Shown here: piece after piece, positions 55,338 to 63,505 of the stretch
Layout of the letters: each line of letters starts with the position of its first letter
Position numbering within the stretch: the stretch's first letter is position 1
Assembly: GCF_018333215.1 (NCBI RefSeq)
Contig: NZ_BORO01000002.1
Span: 186,001 to 250,000 of the forward strand
Direction of reading: 5' to 3'
DNA from: Oceanobacillus sp. J11TS1
GTDB taxonomy: Bacteria; Bacillota; Bacilli; Bacillales; Amphibacillaceae
Length of the DNA: 64,000 bases
The notes under the pieces: model-generated
Seen by the model: only the letters and a program-made list of their open reading frames with translations
What the model was told of the DNA's origin: nothing
Database searches by the model: none
Translations under genes and position numbers: made by a program

Positions 55338-56075
55338 TTAAGACGCTGTCTGCGATTCTTCTTCAAACTGTACCGATAATGCCAGAATTTCAGCAACGTC
55401 CATCGTACTAATATCCTCATCAACTTCTTTCGCCTTTGTACCATCACTCAGCATGGTTAAGCAATATGGACATGCGCTAGAAATCATCGATGGTTGTACA
55501 GATAAAGCTTGTTCTGTACGTGCTACATTAATTCGGTTTCCTGTCGTTTCCTCTGTCCACATGAGGCCACCGCCTGCACCGCAGCACATCCCATTTTCTC
55601 GAGAGCGGTCCATTTCAACCAGTTCAAGTTGAGGAATGGATGTTAATATTTCTCTCGGTGGGTCATAAACACCATTGTATCTGCCTAAGTAGCATGAGTC
55701 GTGATAGGTTAGCTTTTCATTAATGGGGTGCTTAGGGACTAATTTTCCTGATTTCACCAAATCATAAAGCATTTGCGTATGATGATACACTTCTGCTGTA
55801 TAACCGAAATCTGGGTACTCGTTTTTAAATATATTATAGGCATGTGGATCAATCGTTACAATTTTTGTTACCCCGTGTTTCTCAAATGTTTTAATGTTTT
55901 TCTCAGCAATTTCCTGAAATAAAAATTCATTTCCAATCCGGCGTGCGGTATCGCCTGAGTTTGCTTCGTTGTTTCCAAGTATTGCAAAGCTAACACCTGC
56001 TTGATTCATCAATTTCGCAAATGCCATAGCGATTTTTTGACTACGGCTATCAAAAGACCCCATGGAGCAAGGCAT
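55338..56075 (-). pseudogene. Truncated (Fe-S)-binding oxidoreductase, C-terminal half only
   Basis: The 245 codons match the C-terminal part of large (Fe-S)-binding proteins such as B. subtilis FadF (YwjF, about 700 residues), with two cysteine-rich CCG domains. The second is complete: DSCYLGRYNGVYD, ENGMCCGAGGGLMW and SACPYCLTMLSDG. The first is cut just at its CSMGSFD end. The N-terminal membrane and ferredoxin domains are missing and unrelated sequence follows upstream of 56075. The frame opens with an ATG but without a ribosome binding site. Probably not functional. Confidence 0.75.
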
Positions 56076-56178
56076 AGCCTATTTTGGCTAGATTCATATG
56101 ATTGCCTCAGCGCTTATGTAATTACTGTTAGATAATTATGGGTAAAACCATTAATTTAAAAAGGGGTGTATAAAAGAG

Positions 56179-57672
56179 ATGGGAAACGAAGTAAAGAAAT
56201 ATCGTATCTACGTTGGCGGAGAATTTATCGAACCTGCTAATGGTGAATATATCGAAACGATTAACCCGGCTTCCGGTAAAAAATGGGCTCTCATACCTAA
56301 TTGCGGTAAAGAAGACATAGACAAAGCCGTAGCAGCGGCAAAAGAAACTTTTTATTCTAAATCATGGAAATCCCTTTCGCCAACAAAGAGGGGGAGATTG
56401 CTGCGAAAACTTGCGGACAAAATAGAACAGCATGCTGAAAATTTAGCCATGATTGAAACGAAGGATAATGGGAAAATATATAAAGAAATGTTAGGTCAAT
56501 TAAAACAAATTCCAGCATGGTATGAATATTACGGTGGCCTCGCTGATAAATTGGAAGGAAAAGTCATTCCAGTGGATCGGCCGGATACACTGAATTATAC
56601 GCTAAGGGAACCTTTAGGCGTTGTGGCAGCATTTACGGCTTGGAACTCTCCTTTACTAATGGTGGCATTGAAGCTTGCACCTGCAATTGCAGCGGGAAAT
56701 ACAGTTGTGATTAAGCCATCTGAACATGCATCAGCTTCAACGCTTGAATTTGCAAAATTGTTTGATGAAGTAGGATTTCCTAAAGGTACTTTAAACGTGA
56801 TTTCGGGTTATGGAAGAACGACAGGAGATGCATTATCTAGACATCCTGATATCAATAAAGTTTCCTTTACAGGTGGACCGGAAACCGGAAAAATTGTTGC
56901 AAAAAACGGTTTAGATAATTTTACAAAAGTAACCCTTGAACTTGGTGGCAAAAGTCCTAATATCGTATTTGATGATGCGGACCTCGACGCTGCTGAAGCG
57001 GGGGTAATTGCCGGTATTTATGCAGCCAGTGGACAAACATGTGTTGCCGGTTCACGGCTTTATGTACATGAGGATATTAAAGACCAATTTCTTGAAAGGT
57101 TAGTGCAAAGAACAAATCAAATAAAACTTGGTGATCCGCTGGATCCGGAAACACAAATGGGCCCTGCAGCGAATCCTCAACAGCTAGAAAAAATCCAAAG
57201 CATGGTTGAAACGGCACAACAAGAAGGTGGGACTGTATTAGCTGGAGGAGGCAGGCCTGATGAAGAAGGACTGAAAGAAGGACTGTTTTACAAACCAACT
57301 ATTATATCAAATGTGAACAACACTTCAACGATTGTTCAAGAAGAAGTGTTTGGGCCAGTCCTATCTGTTATTCCTTTTACAACGGAAGATGAAGTAATTA
57401 AAATGGCTAATGATTCAAAGTATGGATTGGCTGCGGGTGTTTGGACAAATGATATCAAAAGGGCACATAAAATGACTAAATCACTAGAGGCAGGAACAGT
57501 ATGGGTCAACACTTATAGGACAGTGACTTTCAATTCACCATTTGGAGGATATAAGGCCAGCGGCATTGGACGTGAAAACGGGATGGAAGCCTTGTATGAA
57601 TATACACAAACAAAGAGTGTTTGGATCAATTTGTCAGATGAAATTCAGGATCCTTTTTCTCTTAAATTGTAA
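56179..57672 (+). CDS. NAD(P)-dependent aldehyde dehydrogenase
   Basis: A 497-residue ALDH-superfamily enzyme oxidising an aldehyde to the acid. The catalytic Cys is in SGQTCVAGSRL (about 288), the general base Glu in TLELGGKSPN (about 255), and the oxyanion Asn in FTAWNSPLL (about 157). The cofactor site has KPSEHA and SFTGGPETGK. The substrate is unknown. AAAGGGGTG precedes the ATG. It starts a run ALDH-SDR-SnoaL that suggests breakdown of a cyclic or aromatic alcohol or aldehyde. Confidence 0.92.
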   Translation: MGNEVKKYRIYVGGEFIEPANGEYIETINPASGKKWALIPNCGKEDIDKAVAAAKETFYSKSWKSLSPTKRGRLLRKLADKIEQHAENLAMIETKDNGKIYKEMLGQLKQIPAWYEYYGGLADKLEGKVIPVDRPDTLNYTLREPLGVVAAFTAWNSPLLMVALKLAPAIAAGNTVVIKPSEHASASTLEFAKLFDEVGFPKGTLNVISGYGRTTGDALSRHPDINKVSFTGGPETGKIVAKNGLDNFTKVTLELGGKSPNIVFDDADLDAAEAGVIAGIYAASGQTCVAGSRLYVHEDIKDQFLERLVQRTNQIKLGDPLDPETQMGPAANPQQLEKIQSMVETAQQEGGTVLAGGGRPDEEGLKEGLFYKPTIISNVNNTSTIVQEEVFGPVLSVIPFTTEDEVIKMANDSKYGLAAGVWTNDIKRAHKMTKSLEAGTVWVNTYRTVTFNSPFGGYKASGIGRENGMEALYEYTQTKSVWINLSDEIQDPFSLKL

Positions 57673-57873
57673 GCGTTTAATCGTTATTGTGACCATTGCG
57701 GCGCCTACCAAGAATCAGGCACTATGGTCAATATCGTGTAACTTCGCTGTGGCTTAGTTCTTGAACCAACGGTCTAAAAAAATGAAACTCATTTAGACGT
57801 CAGAGGTAACATAATTATTCAATTACCAGCGATGCAATGGTCCTTGAAATATATAATACGAGGAGAGGGAAAA

Positions 57874-58644
57874 ATGAAATTAAAAGGTAAAGTAGCGTTA
57901 ATTACTGGTTCTGCTTCAGGATTTGGGCGTGCAGCTGCATACCTATTCGCCAAAGAGGGGGCCAGTGTGGTAGTAGCTGATTTTAATGAAACTAATGGAC
58001 AAGAAGTAGTAAAAAACATTAAGAATAATGGTGGCGAGGCTAGCTTTGTTCATGTTGATTGTAGTGTTGTGTCTGATGTGGAAAAAATGGTTAAGCAAGC
58101 CGTTCAAACTTATGGGAAATTGGATATTTTCTGGCATAATGCCGGCGACGCTGGGCCTGGAATTATCTCACAGGTAACGGAGGAGCAATTTGACCGTACT
58201 ATTGCAATCCATGTCAAAGGAGGTTTCTTTGGGGCAAAATTCGCTATCCCTGAGATCCAGAAGTCCGGTGGTGGGTCTATCTTGTTTACTACTTCTCCTG
58301 CTGGTTATAAGCCATCACCAGGATCACCAGTCTATTCTATGGCAAAGGCATCATTATCAATGTTGACCAAGAGTTTAGCAGTCCAACTAGGAAAAGAGGA
58401 TATACGGGTAAATTGCATTGCACCAGGACCAGTAGCGACAGGGTTATGGGAGAGATTCATAGACCGAAACCCGGACTTAACCTCATCTGAGGAGTATGAA
58501 AGAGATGTTATAGCAGCGACAGTTATGGGGCGAATGGGGAAAGTGGAGGATATAGCACATGCTGCGTTATACCTGGTATCTGATGAGGCTAATTTTGTTA
58601 CTGGAACTGTTATTCCTGTGGATGGAGGTTACCTTGCTAAGTAA
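57874..58644 (+). CDS. SDR family oxidoreductase
   Basis: A 256-residue classical short-chain dehydrogenase. The cofactor motif is TGSASGFGRA (about 12-21), with an acidic DFNETN stretch favouring NAD, then HNAGDAG (about 89), the catalytic Ser in TSPAG, and YSMAK (about 153-157). C-terminal GTVIPVDGGYLAK is typical. ATG 57874 has GAGGAGAGGG upstream. It lies 200 bases after the aldehyde dehydrogenase. Substrate unknown. Confidence 0.92.
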   Translation: MKLKGKVALITGSASGFGRAAAYLFAKEGASVVVADFNETNGQEVVKNIKNNGGEASFVHVDCSVVSDVEKMVKQAVQTYGKLDIFWHNAGDAGPGIISQVTEEQFDRTIAIHVKGGFFGAKFAIPEIQKSGGGSILFTTSPAGYKPSPGSPVYSMAKASLSMLTKSLAVQLGKEDIRVNCIAPGPVATGLWERFIDRNPDLTSSEEYERDVIAATVMGRMGKVEDIAHAALYLVSDEANFVTGTVIPVDGGYLAK

Positions 58645-58807
58645 TCTGGAAGCTTTACTGGTAAATATAAAAGGAATTAAAGACTAAGGTATTTTCATAG
58701 TTTAATAATCGAAAATATACATCTTCCGTTTAATGGAAATTAAAGTAGTGCAGCGGTAAACCCAGGGTTGAATCTTTGTTTAATTCGGTTAACTAAAGGA
58801 GGAAATT

Positions 58808-59263
58808 ATGGTGAATAATCAATTAATCTTAGAGGAAAAGATTCAAAAAATAATTGATATCGAGGATATATAAACATTAATGGCCAAATATTGTCACGGT
58901 ATAGATAAAAAGGATGAAGCTACCTTTTTGAGTATTTGGGATGAGAATGGGGTCTATGAGCTACCTCGTGGTAAAGGAACTGGTAAGGCAGGAATCAAAG
59001 AGTTACTTCATAAAGTTTGGAGACAGGTTCCAAAGTGTCATCACCATATAACAAACCCGGTGATAGACATCGATGGGGATTATGCTTCTGCAGTATCAGA
59101 TGTATTTTATTACCGGGAGAGTGACAATGGATTACTACAGCTACTTTCCGGAACATATGATTTTGAATTCGTAAAAAAATCTGGGGAATGGTCTATGAAG
59201 AAATTGAAATTTTCGAGTTTTGCTACCATTAGTCCTATTTTTAAAGAAAATATTGAAGCATGA
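58808..59263 (+). pseudogene. SnoaL-like (NTF2 fold) protein interrupted by an in-frame stop
   Basis: ATG 58808 behind AGGAGGAAATT opens a frame that reads through the normal family N-terminus (IQKIIDIEDI), meets TAA at 58871-58873, and continues in the same frame TLMAKYCHGIDKKDEATFL and onward to 59263. The family has a single residue at the stop position, so this is a nonsense mutation. The 127-codon piece from ATG 58880 lacks the first helix and has no own ribosome binding site, although re-initiation is possible. SnoaL-like proteins are small cyclases, dehydratases or isomerases; it follows the ALDH and SDR genes. Confidence 0.7.
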
Positions 59264-59447
59264 TATATCTAACTTTTACAGTTGGTCTAAACATATAATT
59301 TAACTAGTTAGCATCTTAAAAAATGGTACATGAATGAAAAACCTGTCAAAAAATCAAAGGTATAGTTTTTAAGATCTTTTTCTAGCAACTACAGCAACTA
59401 ACTAGTGAAGTCCCCGTTGGTAAAAGTGATATAAATGCTAGAATAAC

Positions 59448-59485
59448 GATGTACAAAAATGATTGTTTCATGATGTACAATTTTG
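59448..59485 (+). repeat. Left IS21-like end with a doubled motif
   Basis: GATGTACAAAAATGATT (59448-59464) is the exact inverted copy of AATCATTTTTGTACATC at 63397-63413. A second partial copy GATGTACAATTTTG follows at 59472-59485. Multiple terminal repeats of this type with TGTACA ends are known from IS21-family elements. No istA or istB gene lies between the ends. Confidence 0.6.
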
Positions 59486-59540
59486 ACTCTAGCTTTAATA
59501 CAACTACATGGAGAGATGGGCATGATAGCCTCGTTTGGTA

Positions 59541-59569
59541 AAGCCAGCTATATCAAGGGCTGGCTTTTT
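59541..59569 (+). terminator. Terminator hairpin directly before the outer intron
   Basis: AAGCCAGC (59541-59548) pairs with GCTGGCTT (59559-59566), followed by T. The outer intron begins at 59574. Class C group II introns typically insert just after such hairpins. Confidence 0.88.
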
Positions 59570-60121
59570 GTTTGTGCGCCAGGCATGTGCACACTCTCTA
59601 GGGTTAAAGTCCCGAGCCACGAAGGCAGTAGTAGTGGTTAGCTTAAGACAAGGGTGTCTGGGGTGACCCAGAATCTGAAGGAAGTCGGCGGCAAATCTCC
59701 GCCCCTAGGAACACGAACTTCATAGAAGGCTAGATGCATTTGGATGAGACTGCAAAACAAGTCAAAGTCCTTACTGCCAAAGGATGCATCGAGTAAATGA
59801 AGAGGGGACATGGAGAGGAAGAGCGTGTACTTACCCTGGGAGGTCTGATAGAAATGCGGTACACATACCGTAACTGGACATGTGAATGTTCACTGAACTA
59901 TCAGAAGTCAGCCGAAGCCATAGTACCAGATACTTCTAGAGTATCTAGGAAGGGCCGAATCATTTACGGAGAATTGCCACTTCGCGTACGCAATACTCGA
60001 TGAAGCAGAAACATGAAACCTTCCTAATGGAGGAAACGGTGAATCCCGTGGGGGACATTAGAAGGGCTGAGAGGAATTGCCACACAAGAAGAAAGGACAA
60101 TTCACGCAGGAGTTAGATATC

Positions 60122-60791
60122 ATGTTGGAACAAATCCTATCACGAGAAAATTTAATAACAGCGCTCCACCGAGTAGAGCGCAATAAAGGAAGTCACGGTG
60201 TCGACAAAATGCCTGTACAAAACCTACGAGCGCATATCGTGGAACACTGGACTTCTATTCGGGATCAGCTGGAAACAGGAAATTACCATCCTCTGCCTGT
60301 CCGCCGTTACGAAATCCGTAAACAAGAAGGCGGCGGTGTGAGGAGGCTAGGTATTCCCACTGTACTAGACCGATTTATCCAACAAGCAATTGCACAAGTT
60401 CTTACCACGATATATGACCCAACTTTCTCGGAATATAGCTATGGATTTCGACCGAAACGTCGAGGTCATGACGCTGTGAGGAAAGCGAGAGAGTACATGA
60501 AGGACGGATATCGCTGGGTAATCGATATGGACTTAGAGAAATTCTTCGATAAGGTGAATCACGACCGCCTGATGAGAACGTTAAGTCAGAGGGTCAAAGA
60601 CCCGAAAGTCCTTCAACTTATCCGCAGGTTTCTACAAGCGGGAATCATGGAGGATGGACTGGTGCATCCAAATACAGAAGGAGCGCCTCAAGGCGGACCA
60701 TTGAGTCCGCTTCTTTCAAATATTGTCCTAGATGAATTAGACAAAGAACTAGAAAGAAGGGGACTCAGATTCGTAAGATATGCGGATGACT
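60122..60791 (+). CDS. Outer intron reverse transcriptase/maturase, N-terminal part (5' segment)
   Basis: Codons 1-223 and the first base of codon 224 of a 420-codon reading frame completed by 62658-63250. Reverse transcriptase blocks are clear: SRENLITALHRVERNKGSHG, GGGVRRLGIPTVLDRFIQQA, FSEYSYGFRPKRRGHDAVRK, VIDMDLEKFFDKVNHDRL, GAPQGGPLSPLLSNIVLDEL and RYADD. The sequence is broken one base after the second Asp codon of YADD by the inner intron; read straight on, it meets a stop after seven codons. ATG 60122 has GGAG 9 bases upstream. Confidence 0.9.
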
Positions 60792-62657
60792 GTGCGCCAC
60801 GAAAGTGTGCGTGAGTAGCGAGACTACTCAAGGCAGCTATGCTGTACAAATGATGACGGTGGGCCCGTCGGAATCGCCATACAGGTGGAGGTTTCAAACT
60901 ACCTTAAGGTGCTGTAGTCAAAAGCTATGGTATTGAGCGTTAAGGAAAAGGCAGTCAAGAACTGTCAAGTGTGTGTTATGGAGATGAATGAACATGTAAA
61001 CCACTTACGAAAATGTCGAAAGCGTAGATATTCCATCAAAACCAGGGGGTAGTCGTTAATCTGGGATGAACTTAGAGGAAACCTGTTTACTGTCTAAGTG
61101 GTGGACGGCATAAAGGTGGCATGAACATAACATAGGCGTTTGTACGGAACGTGGGAACCTACGGACTGATGTGAAGGGAGTATTTCAAGTGGAAGACCCA
61201 CAAGAAAAGAGTACCGATGCAGTCATAGGGGCAGATTGGGTTGTAGTAGTGAAGAAGCTTCTGTAATGGAAGTGGAGCGAAGAACCCGAATTATTCTGTT
61301 TCAAGGATAAGTCAACTTTGAAAGGAGGAGGAACTTATGCAAGAAACAAAACCGTTTTGTATTTCAAAGAATGCAGTAATGATGGCATTTGAACGCGTAA
61401 AAGCGAATCGAGGGACATATGGAATAGATGAACAATCTATTGAAAGTTTTGAACGGGATTTGAAAGACAATCTGTACAAACTATGGAATCGTATGTCCTC
61501 CGGAAGTTATTTTCCAAAACCAGTAAAAGCCGTCGCTATTCCCAAGAAAAATGGAGGAACAAGAACACTCGGAATACCCACAGTCGAAGACAGAGTGGCG
61601 CAGATGGTTGCGAAATTATACTTTGAACCGGCTGTAGAAAAACTGTTCTACGAAGATTCCTATGGGTATCGACCAAACAAATCGGCAATTCAAGCCATCC
61701 AAGTCACAAGGAAAAGATGTTGGAGAAAAGATTGGGTATTGGAGTTTGACATCAAGGGACTGTTTGACCATATCAGACATGATTACCTCATGGAAATGGT
61801 GAAACGACATACTAATCAAGACTGGGTCATCCTATATATACAAAGGTGGCTAACAACACCTTTTCAAATGGAGGATGGCAAGCTAGTGGAACGAACCTCT
61901 GGTACTCCGCAAGGCGGCGTTATCAGTCCAGTTCTCGCAAACCTGTTCCTTCATTATACCTTTGATGACTTTATGACAAAGGAATTCCCAACCATTCCAT
62001 GGGCAAGATATGCAGATGATGGAATAGCGCATTGTGCTTCATTGAAGCAAGCAAAATACCTTCAACGAAGATTGGAAGAAAGATTCCAACTATTGGGGTT
62101 AGAGCTGAACTTGGAGAAAACGAAAATTATCTATTGTAAAGATGAAGATAGGAAGATGGACTATCCCAATATTTCGTTTGATTTCTTGGGGTACACGTTT
62201 CGACCAAGACACGCAAAGAACAGATATGGAAAATATTTCACGAACTTCTTACCAGCGATTTCGGATAGGGCAAAGAAAGCAATCCGAAAAGATGTAAGAA
62301 GATGGCGATTACAGCTCAAAGTGGATAAAACACTAGAGGATATTTCCAACATGTTTAATAAGAAAATCCAAGGATGGATTAATTATTATGGCCATTTCTA
62401 TAAATCAGAAATGTACAGTGTATTGCGATACATCAATAATTGCTTGGTGAAATGGGTTCGTAGGAAATACAAGAAGCGAAAACATCGAAGAAGAGCAGAA
62501 CATTGGTTAGGATCGATTGCACAAAGGGAGCGTGGGTTATTTGCGCATTGGAAATATGGAATACGACCGGCGATGAATAATGGGAGCCGTATGAGCTGAG
62601 AGGTTCATGTACGGTTCTGAGAGGGACTAAGGGGGAGGTTCCCTTGGTCTACTTACT
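60792..62657 (+). mobile_element. Inner group II intron nested in the outer intron's RT gene
   Basis: Starts GTGCGCCACGAAAGTGTGCG and ends with domain V (about 62585-62625, GAGCTGAGAGGTTCATGTAC and GGTTCTGAGAGGG) and CTACTTACT, which lines up with the outer intron's CTACTCGAT. Length 1866 bases. Bases 60792-61336 are ribozyme domains. Because T60791 equals T62657 the ends could be shifted by one base. It is inserted in the sense orientation and carries its own, different RT gene, so it is not a copy of the outer intron. Confidence 0.88.
61337..62599 (+). CDS. Inner intron reverse transcriptase/maturase
   Basis: A complete 420-residue intron-encoded protein. RT blocks: KANRGTYGIDEQSI, GGTRTLGIPTVEDRVAQM, YEDSYGYRPNKSAIQAI, VLEFDIKGLFDHIRHDYL, GTPQGGVISPVLANLFLHY and the intact active site RYADDGIAH (about 228-236). 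The maturase (X) domain contains NKKIQGWINYYGHFYKSE, and the C-terminus is basic (RRKYKKRKHRRRAEHWL). No H-N-H endonuclease motif. It differs clearly from the outer protein, so it is another class (perhaps D/E-like; not certain). AAAGGAGGAGGAAC precedes the ATG. It lies in domain IV. Confidence 0.93.
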   Translation: MQETKPFCISKNAVMMAFERVKANRGTYGIDEQSIESFERDLKDNLYKLWNRMSSGSYFPKPVKAVAIPKKNGGTRTLGIPTVEDRVAQMVAKLYFEPAVEKLFYEDSYGYRPNKSAIQAIQVTRKRCWRKDWVLEFDIKGLFDHIRHDYLMEMVKRHTNQDWVILYIQRWLTTPFQMEDGKLVERTSGTPQGGVISPVLANLFLHYTFDDFMTKEFPTIPWARYADDGIAHCASLKQAKYLQRRLEERFQLLGLELNLEKTKIIYCKDEDRKMDYPNISFDFLGYTFRPRHAKNRYGKYFTNFLPAISDRAKKAIRKDVRRWRLQLKVDKTLEDISNMFNKKIQGWINYYGHFYKSEMYSVLRYINNCLVKWVRRKYKKRKHRRRAEHWLGSIAQRERGLFAHWKYGIRPAMNNGSRMS

Positions 62658-63250
62658 TTCATATTTATGTACGTTCTAAAAGAGCGGGACATAGAGTAAT
62701 GGAAAGTATCACAAACTTTATAGAGAAGAAACTTAAACTCAAAGTCAACAAAGAGAAAAGTGCGATAGACCGCCCATGGAAACGTAAATTCCTTGGATTC
62801 TCATTTACCTCCCATAAAGAAAATCCAAAGATACGGATTGCGAAAGGGAGTATCAAGCGCTTTAAACAACGCATTCGAGAATTAACCTCACGAAGAAAAT
62901 CAATGAATATGGAAGATAGAATCAGGAAATTAAATCGATATCTTGTAGGATGGTTAGGATATTATCAACTAACAGAAACACCTTCCATATTCAAGAAACT
63001 GGACGGTTGGATTCGAAGACGTTTGCGAATGATACGCTGGAAAGAATGGAAGAAAGTGAAAACGAAATTCAAGAATCTCGTTAAACACGGTATCAAGAAA
63101 GGAAAAGCGTGGGAATGGGCAAACACAAGAAAGAGCTACTGGCGAACAGCCAGTAGCCCTATCTTGCATAGAGCGCTTGGTGACCAATACTGGTCAGACC
63201 AAGGCTTAAAGAGTCTAGCTAATAGATATCAAACCAAGCGTTGGACATAA
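62658..63250 (+). CDS. Outer intron reverse transcriptase/maturase, C-terminal part (3' segment)
   Basis: Joined to T60791, the frame reads YADD-F-HIYVRSKRAGHRV and goes on through thumb (FIEKKLKLKVNKEKSAIDRP, KRKFLGFSFTSHKENPKIRI) and the group II maturase-specific domain (RKLNRYLVGWLGYYQLTETP, WIRRRLRMIRWKEWKK, HRALGDQYWSDQGL). Together 1263 bases, 421 codons with the stop, the normal length for class C proteins. No own start; a minor ATG at 62699 has no ribosome binding site. Confidence 0.9.
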
Positions 63251-63396
63251 ATGAAACCGCCGTATACGGAACCGTACGTACGGTGGTGTGAGAGGTCGGA
63301 GGTTAGTCACCTCCTCCTACTCGATTAGGAACCTTGCCCATAGAGACTTCATGTCAAGTTAAACGACACAGAATTTAGTTAAAGATATTTCCAGAA

Positions 63397-63413
63397 AATC
63401 ATTTTTGTACATC
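63397..63413 (+). repeat. Right IS21-like end
   Basis: AATCATTTTTGTACATC, inverted copy of 59448-59464. The 71 bases between the outer intron's 3' end (63325) and this repeat contain no gene. No convincing target-site duplication flanks the pair. Confidence 0.6.
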
Positions 63414-63505
63414 ACTATGCATTCAAAATGCATAAGGCATGACACCTGATACTAAACGAGAACCGGAAATAATAGAATCGTTTTCTTATGAAAGAAGGAA
63501 TTCAG

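Larger units (their letters stand above)
59574..63325 (+). mobile_element. Outer group II intron (class C-like), host of a second intron
   Basis: Begins GTGCGCCAGGCATG at 59574 and ends with a domain V/VI region (about 63250-63325: GCCGTATACGGAACCGTACG, then CTACTCGAT). Bases 59574-60121 hold ribozyme domains I-IV; short open frames there (for example 59797-60003) are not genes. It encodes a reverse transcriptase/maturase without endonuclease domain, split by the inner intron. Without the inner intron its length is 1886 bases. Insertion six bases behind a terminator stem fits class C. Total span 3752 bases. Confidence 0.9.

Noticed and set aside
59797-60003. 68-codon open frame at the start of the outer intron
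   Set aside because: Falls in ribozyme domain sequence; known group II introns have no gene there.
60792-62657. Reading the inner element as a frameshifted part of the outer RT or as a tandem intron
   Set aside because: It has complete RT blocks of its own, its own 5' and 3' intron signals, and its removal restores the outer frame exactly, so nesting explains all the data.
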